Shown here: in pieces, positions 1 through 7,659 of the stretch
Position numbering within the stretch: position 1 is the first letter of the stretch
Layout of the letters: each line of letters opens with the position of its first letter
Source: Rhodococcus sp. Leaf247
Lineage (GTDB): Bacteria; Actinomycetota; Actinomycetes; Mycobacteriales; Mycobacteriaceae
Length of the DNA stretch: 64,000 bases
Reading direction: 5' to 3'
Assembly (NCBI RefSeq): GCF_001426185.1
Contig: NZ_LMRP01000003.1
Span: 186,001-250,000, forward strand
The notes under the pieces: model-generated
The model's input: only the letters and a program-made list of their open reading frames with translations
Databases searched by the model: none
What the model was told of the DNA's origin: nothing
Position numbers and translations under genes: made by a program

Positions 1-276
1 GTTCTTGTGAAGAACCGTATGGAGGTCGGCGAGAAAGCTATGGAAGTGAGTGCGCACTTTCCGGTCGGTCGACGCCAGAGCGGAATAGGTGTCCATCAAC
101 CACGTCTTGCCGCGACCGGGCGGACCCCACAGGTAGACGCCGCAATGTCGAAGCTGTTCGAGCGCGTCGGCCGCGGCGAGTTGATACATGTCCAGGGTGA
201 GGCCGTCGGCGTGCGCGGCCGCACGGATCGCCCCGGGGGCGATTAGGTTGTTTCGAACAGATCGACGAAGCCGCAC
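1..276 (-). CDS. zapE: Cell division protein ZapE / AFG1-like ATPase (partial, runs off left edge)
   Basis: The leftward frame encodes the N-terminal 92 residues of an AFG1-family P-loop ATPase and continues past the edge. The Walker A stretch YLWGPPGRGKTWLMD lies at about residues 50-64 and is followed by HFHSFLADLH, both typical of ZapE, an ATPase that acts on the FtsZ ring. The start is uncertain. The GTG at 276 gives the usual length ahead of Walker A but has no convincing Shine-Dalgarno, and the ATG at 189 would leave too short an N-terminus. The frame has no early ATG, which makes it easy to miss. In M. tuberculosis an AFG1-like gene (Rv2670c) also sits beside a RibD-type gene, as here. 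Confidence 0.85.
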   Translation of the reverse strand, partial: MRLRRSVRNNLIAPGAIRAAAHADGLTLDMYQLAAADALEQLRHCGVYLWGPPGRGKTWLMDTYSALASTDRKVRTHFHSFLADLHTVLHKN

Positions 277-502
277 CGCTAGACCGTACGAAACTCCTGC
301 ACGTCGGGATACGTGTGTTCGAACACGTAGTACTCGTGCACTTTTCGGCACCCGATCGTCGGAAATTCTGCCAATCGGCACAATTGACCACGATCGGGTG
401 GCATGAGGTGCGGCCAGGGACCTGCACTCACTGCGGAAATGGGTCGCACGCGGGGCCGTCGAGCACCTACCGTGCAAGGGCCGACCGAAAGGGGATTCAC
501 CC

Positions 503-1084
503 ATGCGCGATGTGACGTACTACGTGGCGACGAGTCTCGACGGATTCATCGCGGCTCCCGACGGCACCTGGAGCGCGTTCCTCGACGAGGGCGACCATAT
601 GGAAGTGCTCGTGGACGAGTTCGCGGACACGCTTCCCGGACACGTGCAGGATGCGCTCGGGATCCATTCGGACGCAATGATGTTCGACACGGTGATCATG
701 GGGTGGACGACATACTCCGCGGCCCTGGACGTGGGAATCGTCAGCCCCTATCCGCACCTGCGGCAGTTCGTGGCGTCCCGGCACCGCCGATCCGAGTCCG
801 ACGACGTGACCGTCACGAACGATCCGGCAGCCACCCTCGACCGACTTCGTGGGGAGGACGGCGCCGGGATCTGGCTGGCAGGTGGGGGAGCGCTGGCGGG
901 TGACCTCGTCGACCGGATCGACCGACTCGTCCTGAAGATCAACCCGGTGGTTCTCGGTGACGGTGTGCGCCTGTTCGCCGGTGCTCGATACGCTGACCGG
1001 CCGTTCGAGCGCACCCGACTGCGGGCGTTCGACTCCGGAGTCGTCATCGCCGAGTACACCCGTCGAGCGGGGGTCGGATCATGA
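503..1084 (+). CDS. Dihydrofolate reductase family protein (RibD C-terminal domain)
   Basis: This 193-residue protein has the RibD_C/dihydrofolate-reductase fold. It begins MRDVTYYVATSLDGFIA, contains VIMGWTTYSAAL and a GIWLAGGGALAGDLV nucleotide-binding segment, and ends with the NPVVLGDGVRLF strand typical of the family. The role is a soluble NADPH-dependent reductase of unknown substrate. It is not a full RibD because the deaminase domain is absent. A GAAAGG-like ribosome site lies about 9 nt upstream. The stop overlaps the next gene's ATG by four bases (ATGA), so it heads a three-gene translationally coupled operon with an SDR and an OsmC protein. Confidence 0.88.
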   Translation: MRDVTYYVATSLDGFIAAPDGTWSAFLDEGDHMEVLVDEFADTLPGHVQDALGIHSDAMMFDTVIMGWTTYSAALDVGIVSPYPHLRQFVASRHRRSESDDVTVTNDPAATLDRLRGEDGAGIWLAGGGALAGDLVDRIDRLVLKINPVVLGDGVRLFAGARYADRPFERTRLRAFDSGVVIAEYTRRAGVGS

Positions 1085-1920
1085 GCGGCCGGGTATGGCT
1101 GATCACCGGTGCGAGTCGAGGGCTCGGTCGCGCGCTGGTGGACCGTGTGCTCGACGTGGGGGACACCGTGATCGCGACCGTGAGGAGCGAGGCAGACCTT
1201 CCCGCTCACGAGCGACTCGTCGTCGATCACCTGGACGTGCGCGATCGCGGCGCGGCGCGGGCGGTCGTCTCCTCCGTCGTCGAGAAGTTCGGCCGCCTCG
1301 ACGTACTGGTCGACAACGCGGGTCACGGGGCGGTGGGTGCCATCGAGGAGACGACGGAGCATGAGGCCCGCGACATCGTCGACACGAACTTCTTCGGTGC
1401 GCTCTGGCTCAGTCAGGCAGCCGTCGAGGTCATGCGGCCTCGGCGGTCCGGCCACATCGTGCAGATCTCGACCGTCGGAGCCGTCGGCACGATGCCCACC
1501 CTGGGCCTGTACGCCGCGTCGAAGTGGGCGCTCGAAGCCTTCAGTGAGGCGATGGCAGCCGAGGTGAAGGATTTCGGGATTCGCGTGAGCATCGCGGAGC
1601 TCGGCGCGGTCGATACCCAGTGGGGCACACGAAGCATGCGATTCAGCGCTCCGTCTCCCGACTACGACGATCTGCGGACCGCGGTGTTCGGCACCCCCGA
1701 CGTACCGTGGCCGCGGGAGGGGACGGGCGGCGGAACGGCGCCTGCGGATGCTGCGGCGGTGATCGTCGACCATGTCCGCAGCCCGGACGACGACAGGCTG
1801 CGACTGTTGGTGGGCGATGACGCGCCCGGACAGGTTGCCGAGGCGCTCGCGCGCCGACTGCGGGACTACCGGCGCGACCAGCGGTTCCGCGCAGCACCGG
1901 ACGAGGAGAGCGCCTCGTGA
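1081..1920 (+). CDS. SDR family NAD(P)-dependent oxidoreductase
   Basis: This is a classical short-chain dehydrogenase/reductase of 279 residues. The cofactor motif TGASRGLG is at residues 9-16, a DNAG motif is near residue 81, the catalytic Ser is in QISTVGAVG, and the YAASK tetrad Tyr/Lys is at about 144-148. The substrate cannot be deduced. Members with this C-terminal extension usually act on small carbonyl compounds. Both ends overlap neighbours: four bases with the RibD-like gene before it and four with the OsmC gene after it. The three genes are therefore probably co-translated and may serve one redox or detoxification task. Confidence 0.92.
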   Translation: MSGRVWLITGASRGLGRALVDRVLDVGDTVIATVRSEADLPAHERLVVDHLDVRDRGAARAVVSSVVEKFGRLDVLVDNAGHGAVGAIEETTEHEARDIVDTNFFGALWLSQAAVEVMRPRRSGHIVQISTVGAVGTMPTLGLYAASKWALEAFSEAMAAEVKDFGIRVSIAELGAVDTQWGTRSMRFSAPSPDYDDLRTAVFGTPDVPWPREGTGGGTAPADAAAVIVDHVRSPDDDRLRLLVGDDAPGQVAEALARRLRDYRRDQRFRAAPDEESAS

Positions 1921-2387
1921 CCAGCATTCGCCACGAGTACGAGATCGCTGTCACCTGGACCGGAAACACCGGCGCGGGAACCGCGTCCCTTCGCGAGTAC
2001 TCCCGCGACCACGATGTGGAAGCGCCAGGAGTTCCCACCATCGCAGGGTCGTCGGATCCCGCGTTTCGTGGCGACGCGTCGAGGTGGAATCCGGAGCAGT
2101 TGTTCGTAGCGTCCATCGCCCAGTGCCACATGCTCTGGTATCTCGGGCTGGCAGCGCAGGCGGGTGTCATCGTGACCTCGTACGTCGACGCGCCGATCGC
2201 GGTCATGATCGAAGAACCCGGTGGGGCAGGACAATTCGAGTCCGTGACACTGAGACCTGTGGTGCGGATCGACGCGTCGAGCGACGCGGATCTTGCCGAA
2301 CAGGTGCATCATCGAGTCGCCGACTACTGCTTCATCGCACGCTCGATCACCACGCCGATCAGCTACGAGGTGACGATCGAACGCTAG
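1917..2387 (+). CDS. OsmC family peroxiredoxin-like protein
   Basis: This 156-residue OsmC/Ohr-fold protein starts at a GTG inside the end of the SDR gene. The two family cysteines are visible: Cys70 in SIAQCHMLWYL and Cys138 in DYCFIARS. These form the redox pair that reduces organic peroxides in Ohr/OsmC. The sequence between them and the late C-terminal strand PISYEVTIER match the family. It is the third gene of the RibD-like/SDR/OsmC operon. Its 3' end overlaps by four bases the end of a convergent small membrane protein gene. The physiological peroxide and reductant are not evident. Confidence 0.92.
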   Translation: MTSIRHEYEIAVTWTGNTGAGTASLREYSRDHDVEAPGVPTIAGSSDPAFRGDASRWNPEQLFVASIAQCHMLWYLGLAAQAGVIVTSYVDAPIAVMIEEPGGAGQFESVTLRPVVRIDASSDADLAEQVHHRVADYCFIARSITTPISYEVTIER

Positions 2388-2575
2388 TGCTTCGTGGACG
2401 TGGCGACGGCCAGCCGCTGGTGCAACCGCTCGCGCACCTCGTCCGGTTCGTACTGTCGACGCTGGCGCTCGTTGCGGGCGACGAGGACACCGGACGCTGC
2501 CACGCCGACGGCGCCGGCGAGGCCTGCGACCTTCAGCAGACCACGTATGGAGATCTTTCGGGATCGTGCAGCCAT
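2384..2575 (-). CDS. Small single-pass membrane protein, unknown function
   Basis: The ORF encodes 63 residues: a basic N-terminus (MAARSRKISIRGLL), one hydrophobic helix at about residues 14-31, and a charged tail rich in Arg/Glu ending HQRLAVATSTKH. This predicts one transmembrane segment with a cytosolic basic end. I do not recognise a named family. A TAGCCT -10 box ends 6 nt before the ATG and no Shine-Dalgarno is present, so translation is probably leaderless. This clean promoter-to-start geometry supports the ORF being real. It is divergent from the NlpC/P60-like gene, with about 37 nt between their promoters and starts. Confidence 0.7.
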   Translation of the reverse strand: MAARSRKISIRGLLKVAGLAGAVGVAASGVLVARNERQRRQYEPDEVRERLHQRLAVATSTKH

Positions 2576-2581
2576 TCATGA

Positions 2582-2587
2582 AGGCTA
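2582..2587 (-). promoter_or_regulatory. Leaderless -10 box of the small membrane protein gene
   Basis: On the minus strand TAGCCT is followed by 6 nt and then the ATG at 2575. There is no Shine-Dalgarno, so transcription should begin at or next to the start codon. Confidence 0.55.
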
Positions 2588-2598
2588 GCGCCACGAAC

Positions 2599-2604
2599 TA
2601 GGCT
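2599..2604 (+). promoter_or_regulatory. -10 box facing the NlpC/P60-like gene; ancestral leaderless ATG at 2613
   Basis: TAGGCT is followed by 8 nt and then ATG at 2613, the leaderless geometry seen elsewhere in this window. That ATG is now out of frame with the downstream protein because of the 11-bp duplication just after it. Confidence 0.5.
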
Positions 2605-2618
2605 CGTCGTCGATGAGC

Positions 2619-2640
2619 GTCGACGGAGTGTCGACGGAGT
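2619..2640 (+). repeat. 11-bp tandem duplication at a gene start
   Basis: GTCGACGGAGT occurs twice in direct tandem, at 2619-2629 and 2630-2640. Removing one copy joins the ATG at 2613 in frame to the downstream protein (MSVDGVSSVNL...). With two copies the ATG frame runs into a stop near 2741, and the protein must start at GTG 2639. Confidence 0.9.
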
Positions 2641-3316
2641 GTCCTCAGTCAACCTCGCCACCGCCGTGGAGACCACGCGGACAGGCGATCTCTGGATCTT
2701 CCGCGGACGATCGGCGGCGGATCGTGCGATCCAGACGCTGACGAACAGCCCGGTCAACCACGTGGGCATGGCCGTGGTCCTCGACGATCTGCCGCCCCTG
2801 ATGTGGCATGCGGAGCTGGGGCAATCGTTGCCCGACATGTGGACCGGGCGGCACCAGCGTGGTGTGCAGTTGCACGACCTCCGCGACGCGGTCACCCATT
2901 GGGGCGAGCGCTACGACCAGAAATGCTGGTTCCGGCAACTGCAGTCGCCCATCACGCACGCGCAGGAAGACGACCTGATGCGGACCATCGCGCGGCTCGA
3001 CGGCACCGCGTTCCCGACCACGGCAAGGCTGGCGGGCAGATGGTTCGCGGGGCGACTCCCGGCAGTGTCGGCCAAGGACGACCGTCGACTCGAGACCGCC
3101 TACTGCGCGGAGGTGGTGGCCCTGACGTACGAGGCGATGGGTCTGCTCGATCCGCGCGAATCACCGACGCCGCTGAAGCCGTTCGACCGGGTAGGACTGA
3201 AACCGCCGCGCCGACGAGCCAACTGGTACGACCCCGGCAGGTTCTGGAGCGGTGATCACCTGCCATTGGCGGAGGGCGTCGAACTGGGGCGCGAGATCGC
3301 GGTGGTCCTGGACTAG
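2639..3316 (+). CDS. NlpC/P60-like (permuted papain-fold, YiiX/YebB type) protein
   Basis: This 225-residue soluble protein resembles the permuted NlpC/P60 group. A conserved His is in NHVGMAVV (His41) and the candidate nucleophile Cys is in AYCAEVVALTYEAMG (Cys156), the reverse of the usual Cys-then-His order. Such enzymes hydrolyse amide or ester bonds in cell-wall peptides or lipids, but the substrate here is unknown and no signal peptide is visible. The only in-frame start is GTG 2639, served by CGGAG at 2624-2628. The ancestral start was probably ATG 2613, lost through the 11-bp duplication. The 3' end overlaps convergent phzF by four bases. Confidence 0.75.
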   Translation: MSSVNLATAVETTRTGDLWIFRGRSAADRAIQTLTNSPVNHVGMAVVLDDLPPLMWHAELGQSLPDMWTGRHQRGVQLHDLRDAVTHWGERYDQKCWFRQLQSPITHAQEDDLMRTIARLDGTAFPTTARLAGRWFAGRLPAVSAKDDRRLETAYCAEVVALTYEAMGLLDPRESPTPLKPFDRVGLKPPRRRANWYDPGRFWSGDHLPLAEGVELGREIAVVLD

Positions 3317-3993
3317 AGCGTTCGGGACTCTTCCGCCACCACGCGCCCACCGAGCTCCACCCATCCGTCGTCGGAGAGGGTGGTCGACAGGACCGAGCCT
3401 CGGCCCTGCACGATGCTCAGATCGCGCCCGAGCAGTTCGGTGACACGAACGGCGGCCGCGCCCGTTGCTTCGTCCTCCGGGACGCCCATGTCGGGCGCGA
3501 ACATGCGGGAACGGATTGCGCCGCGGCCCTCGTCCACCCACGCCCACACGTAGTGGTGACCGTCGGTGAAATCGGACGGGTCCACGGCGAGCACATCGGC
3601 CGGCGTGGCGACCGGATGGAACTCGAACTGCGGCGCCCATGACGGGCGCGCCCGGACGTACGTGACGCCGTCGGCGAATCGGACTGAAACCTCGCCTGCG
3701 GGCACCAGTAACGCATCCACCGGTGTACCGCGATCGGCCAACCATGCGGCGGTGCCCACCGTGGGGTGCCCGGCGAACGGCAACTCGACGGCGGGCGTGT
3801 GGATGCGGAGGGCCGTGGACTGCGCCGGGCCGGCCGGAACGTCGACGAACACGGTCTCGCTGTACTGCAGCTCGTGCGCCACTGACTGGCGATCGGCCGG
3901 GGCAACGGACGCAGCGTCGACGATGCCGAGAGGGTTGCCCCACCGGCCCTGGGCGTCGGTGAACACCCGCACGACATGGACGTCGAATGGCAT
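3313..3993 (-). CDS. PhzF family isomerase
   Basis: This 226-residue protein has the diaminopimelate-epimerase-like PhzF fold. The N-terminus is VHVVRVFTDAQGRWGNPLGIV and the likely catalytic Glu46 lies in YSETVFV. GHPTVGTAAWL and the late GAAAVRVTELLGRDL segment are further family marks. It is shorter than PhzF of phenazine producers (about 280 residues), but I recall a mycobacterial neighbour of the same size (Rv2716). No phenazine genes are present, so the substrate is unknown. GAGAGGAAG precedes the ATG. The gene follows the helicase by 10 nt and probably ends the leftward PAC2-hydrolase-helicase-phzF unit. Confidence 0.88.
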   Translation of the reverse strand: MPFDVHVVRVFTDAQGRWGNPLGIVDAASVAPADRQSVAHELQYSETVFVDVPAGPAQSTALRIHTPAVELPFAGHPTVGTAAWLADRGTPVDALLVPAGEVSVRFADGVTYVRARPSWAPQFEFHPVATPADVLAVDPSDFTDGHHYVWAWVDEGRGAIRSRMFAPDMGVPEDEATGAAAVRVTELLGRDLSIVQGRGSVLSTTLSDDGWVELGGRVVAEESRTL

Positions 3994-4003
3994 GGTCTTC
4001 CTC

Positions 4004-6502
4004 TCAGCCTGCGGTGACGGTGATGTCGTCGAACACGACCTCGGCCAGTTCGTCGGACTCCTCGACGTCGACTGTGGCGTCGAAGGACCACCCGTGGTCG
4101 CCCTCGGGGTCGTCGAGAACTTGCCGTGCGGTGGTCTCGTCGCGGGTCTGGACGAACGAGAACAGGTGGGGTCCGCGCGCGGTCGGTGTCATACCGATCT
4201 CGCCGTACTCCTCGAAGTAGGGCTCGAGTTCGTCCTGCCAATCGACGTCGTCGCCCAGCTCCTCGAGGAGGTCCCACCGGCGTCGCGACGCCAGCTCGAC
4301 GCGTCGGAACAGGGCGTTGCGCACCATGATTCGGAACGCTCGTGGGTTCGCGGAGATGGGTTTCGGTGTGTCGGCACCGTACGCGACGACGGGCGTGCCC
4401 TCCTCGTCGAAGGTGGGGTCGGTGAGGTTCTCCCACTCGTCGAGAAGGCTGGAGTCGACCTGGCGCACCGTTTCACCGAGCCATTCGGTGATGTCCTGGA
4501 CGTCCTCGGTGCGCGCCTCCGGTGGAACCGTCTGTCGCAGTGCGCGATACGCGTCCGCGAGGTATCGCAGGACGGACCCCTCCGAGCGGGACAGCCCGTA
4601 GTGCGAGATCAACTCCGTGAACGTCATGGACTTCTCGATCATGTCGCGCACCACGGACTTGGGCGACAGCCCGAACTCCGACAGCCACGGATGGCCGCCG
4701 CGGTAGATCTCGAAGGCCGGCCGCAACAGCTCCTCGAGCGGCTTGGGCCAGGTGACTTCCTCGAGCAACTCCATGCGTTCCTCGTACTCGAGGCCATCCG
4801 CCTTCATCTGCGCCACGGCCTCACCGCGCGCCGCGTGCTGCTGCGCCATCAGGATCTGCCGGGGATCGTCGAGTGTGGCCTCGATGATCGACACGACATC
4901 GAGCGCGTACGAGGGCGACTCCTGGTCGAGTAACTCGAACGACGCGAGGGCGAACGGAGACAGTGGCTGGTTCAGCGCGAAATCGCGTTGCAGATCGACG
5001 GTCAGGCGCGCGGTGCGACCGTCCTCGTCGGGCTCTGGGAGCTGTTCGACGATGCCGGCATCACGCAATCCGCGGTACAACCGCACCGCCTGCAGGATAT
5101 GACGGCGTTGGTTCGCCCTGGTCTCGTGGTTGTCTTCGAGCAGGTGCCGCATCGCGTCGAAACAACTGCCGGGTCGTGCGATGACGTTGAGCAACATCGA
5201 GTTGTTGACGGTGAACTTCGACGTCAGTGGCTCGGGGCTCGCCGCCACGAGTCGCTCGAAGCTCGGTTTGCCCCAGGAGACGAAGCCGTCCGGTGCTTTC
5301 TTGCGCTGGATCCGCTTGAGCTTCTTGGGATCGTCTCCGGCCTTGGCCACCAACCGGGCGTTCTCCACCTCGTGTTCGGGTGCCTGCACCATGACGGTAC
5401 CCAGCGTGTCGTAGCCGGCTCTGCCTGCGCGACCGGCGATCTGGTGGAATTCGCGGGCTCGTAGCTGGCGGGTGCGAACGCCGTCGTACTTGGTGAGGCC
5501 GGTCAGCAGCACGGTGCGGATGGGCACGTTGATACCCACTCCCAGCGTGTCGGTCCCGCAGATGACGGCCAGCAGGCCCTCCTGGGCGAGCTTCTCGACC
5601 AGGCGTCGGTACCGCGGGAGCATGCCCGCGTGGTGTACGCCGATCCCGTGACGGACCAACCGGGACAACGTCTTTCCGAATCCGGTGGTGAAGCGGAAGC
5701 CGCCGATGGCCTCGGCTATCGCCGCCTTGGTCTCCTTCGACGCCACCGTGATCGATGTCAGCGCCTGCGCCCGTTCCAGCGCGGACGCCTGCGTGAAGTG
5801 CACGACGTAGACCGGCGCCAGGTGAGTGGACACGAGTTCCTCGATGGTCTCGACCACCGGGGTGAGACGGTACGAGAACATCAGCGGCACAGGCCGTTCG
5901 GATCCTTCGACGACCGTCGTCACGCGGCCGGTGCGCCGGGTCAGGTCGTCGCGGAAGAACGAGACGTCGCCGAGAGTGGCGGACATGAGCAGGAATTGAG
6001 CGTGGGGGAGTTCGATGAGCGGCACCTGCCACGCCCAGCCGCGATCGGGCTCGGAGTAGTAGTGGAACTCGTCCATGATGACCTGGCCGATGGAGGAGTC
6101 GGCGCCCTCGCGCAGTGCCATGTTGGCGACGATCTCCGCGGTCGCACAGATGATGGGTGCCGACGCATTCACCGAGGCGTCACCGGTGACCATGCCGACC
6201 TTGTCCGCGCCGAAGATCTCGCACAGCGCGAAGAACTTTTCGCTGACGAGTGCCTTGATCGGCGCCGTGTAGAAAGACCGGATGCCGGCGGCATACGCGG
6301 CGAAGTGAGCGGCGATGGCCACCATCGACTTCCCCGAGCCGGTCGGGGTGGCGAGCACGACGTTGTTACCGGACACCAGTTCGATGACGGCCTCGTCCTG
6401 CAGCGGATACAGCTCCAGTCCGCGGTCGGTGACCCAGGTGGTGAACGCGTCGTACAGATCGTCGGCCGACGCGGAGTCAGGAACCATCTCGGTCAGCAGC
6501 AT
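4004..6502 (-). CDS. SKI2-like DEAD/DEAH helicase with DUF3516 C-terminus
   Basis: This 832-residue superfamily 2 helicase has Walker A ATPTGSGKS at residues 51-59, a DEFH Walker B box (VIMDEFHYYSEPDRG), motif III SATLGD, and motif VI QIAGRAGRAGYD, which resembles Ski2/Mtr4 RNA helicases. The C-terminal half (from about residue 400) is the DUF3516 region. The likely role is ATP-driven RNA or DNA unwinding, with the target unknown. The start ATG has no Shine-Dalgarno. A TAGCCT element 7 nt upstream begins with the stop codon of the upstream hydrolase gene, so the gene could be read from a leaderless internal promoter. Confidence 0.92.
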   Translation of the reverse strand: MLLTEMVPDSASADDLYDAFTTWVTDRGLELYPLQDEAVIELVSGNNVVLATPTGSGKSMVAIAAHFAAYAAGIRSFYTAPIKALVSEKFFALCEIFGADKVGMVTGDASVNASAPIICATAEIVANMALREGADSSIGQVIMDEFHYYSEPDRGWAWQVPLIELPHAQFLLMSATLGDVSFFRDDLTRRTGRVTTVVEGSERPVPLMFSYRLTPVVETIEELVSTHLAPVYVVHFTQASALERAQALTSITVASKETKAAIAEAIGGFRFTTGFGKTLSRLVRHGIGVHHAGMLPRYRRLVEKLAQEGLLAVICGTDTLGVGINVPIRTVLLTGLTKYDGVRTRQLRAREFHQIAGRAGRAGYDTLGTVMVQAPEHEVENARLVAKAGDDPKKLKRIQRKKAPDGFVSWGKPSFERLVAASPEPLTSKFTVNNSMLLNVIARPGSCFDAMRHLLEDNHETRANQRRHILQAVRLYRGLRDAGIVEQLPEPDEDGRTARLTVDLQRDFALNQPLSPFALASFELLDQESPSYALDVVSIIEATLDDPRQILMAQQHAARGEAVAQMKADGLEYEERMELLEEVTWPKPLEELLRPAFEIYRGGHPWLSEFGLSPKSVVRDMIEKSMTFTELISHYGLSRSEGSVLRYLADAYRALRQTVPPEARTEDVQDITEWLGETVRQVDSSLLDEWENLTDPTFDEEGTPVVAYGADTPKPISANPRAFRIMVRNALFRRVELASRRRWDLLEELGDDVDWQDELEPYFEEYGEIGMTPTARGPHLFSFVQTRDETTARQVLDDPEGDHGWSFDATVDVEESDELAEVVFDDITVTAG

Positions 6503-6509
6503 GTCCTAC

Positions 6510-6515
6510 AGGCTA
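6510..6515 (-). promoter_or_regulatory. Putative internal leaderless -10 box of the helicase gene
   Basis: TAGCCT is followed by 7 nt and the helicase ATG. Its first three bases are the TAG stop of the alpha/beta hydrolase gene. Chance is possible because TAG stops readily create TANNNT. Confidence 0.4.
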
Positions 6516-7550
6516 CGTAGCGGACCGCTCGTCCGAACCCATGGCACCCAGGACGGCCTGGCGGGTGACCGCGCTCCCGGTGATCGCGTCCTCGCCGACT
6601 CCCGAGACGAGCATCTGACGCCACCTCTGCTCGTCGAACTTCAGTGGCATCGTGCTGTTCATGAAGTCCTCGAGGACTTCGAGGAAATGCATCGGGTCGT
6701 CGCGATACGGGAAGTGCCCGGCGCCGCGGAAGACCGTCAGGGACGATCCGGGCATCGCCGCGTGCGCGAGGTGGGCGTGGGCCACCGGTATGACGGTGTC
6801 CTGGTCGCCCCAGATCAACTGCACGGGCAGGTTCTCGGTCAGATAACAACGGTCCAGCATCGTGACCACCTGGCCGCGCCAGTCGACGACGGCGCGCAGA
6901 GTCCGCAGGTAGGCGTCGTACGCGGTGGAGTCGAGAAGGTTGGCCAGGACGCGGACGAGGTCCGGCGTGTCGTGGAGCACGGCACCGGGATGCAGAGGAG
7001 TGCCGTCGAGCTGGTCGATGGCGGAGCCCGCGACGCGGAGCAGAGTCATCGCACCGGGGATGCGGAGCAGCTTGAATGCTTCGTTGATCACGGGCGTCGC
7101 CATCAGGCGCAGCGCCGGATGCACATCCTTGGTGACGCCGCCCGCGGAGACGAGGACGAGGCGCTCGACCATGTCGGGGAACTGGTAGGCGAACTGCATG
7201 GCCACACCGCCGCCCAGTGAATGTCCGACGACGGACACCGAATCGAGGCCGAGCGTGACCAGCAGATCGCGGATGCCGTTGGCGTACGCGGCCACGGAGT
7301 AATCGGCGCGAGGCTTGTCGCTGAGACCGTGACCGAGAAGATCCGGCGCGATGACCGTGTACTTCGACGCGAGGTGCGGCAGGACGTCCAGCCACGTCTC
7401 GGAACTGTCACCGATCCCGTGGATCAGCAGAAGGACGGGGCCCTCGCCGGCCATCCTGAACGCGCGTCGGTAGCCGTGGATGGTGCGGAAGTGCAGTCGG
7501 GGCTCCGCGTCGGGAACCGGGCGCAGAACACGCCGACGTTTGTCCGACAT
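6513..7550 (-). CDS. Alpha/beta fold hydrolase
   Basis: This is an alpha/beta hydrolase of 345 residues. The oxyanion-hole HGIGDSSETW is at 44-53, the nucleophile elbow GHSLGGG has Ser111, the acid is in GDQDTVIP, and the catalytic His is in GAGHFPYRDD. This complete triad resembles lipases and meta-cleavage-product hydrolases. The N-terminal basic stretch MSDKRRRVLRPVP is not a signal peptide, so it is cytosolic. GAGGGG precedes the ATG. It lies between PAC2 and the helicase, the same neighbourhood as Rv2715 in M. tuberculosis as I remember it. The substrate is unknown. Confidence 0.9.
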   Translation of the reverse strand: MSDKRRRVLRPVPDAEPRLHFRTIHGYRRAFRMAGEGPVLLLIHGIGDSSETWLDVLPHLASKYTVIAPDLLGHGLSDKPRADYSVAAYANGIRDLLVTLGLDSVSVVGHSLGGGVAMQFAYQFPDMVERLVLVSAGGVTKDVHPALRLMATPVINEAFKLLRIPGAMTLLRVAGSAIDQLDGTPLHPGAVLHDTPDLVRVLANLLDSTAYDAYLRTLRAVVDWRGQVVTMLDRCYLTENLPVQLIWGDQDTVIPVAHAHLAHAAMPGSSLTVFRGAGHFPYRDDPMHFLEVLEDFMNSTMPLKFDEQRWRQMLVSGVGEDAITGSAVTRQAVLGAMGSDERSAT

Positions 7551-7659
7551 CCGAGCCCCTCTCGATCGGCGACACAGGGCATGCCGCCGACCGAGCCTAG
7601 ACCCGAGGCATCGTCCGCGAGGCGTCGCTCACGTTACGACTGGGTAAGAACACCGAACG

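Noticed and set aside
3566..4933. 455-codon forward frame opposite phzF and the helicase
   Set aside because: It spans two well-supported leftward genes and looks like no protein family.
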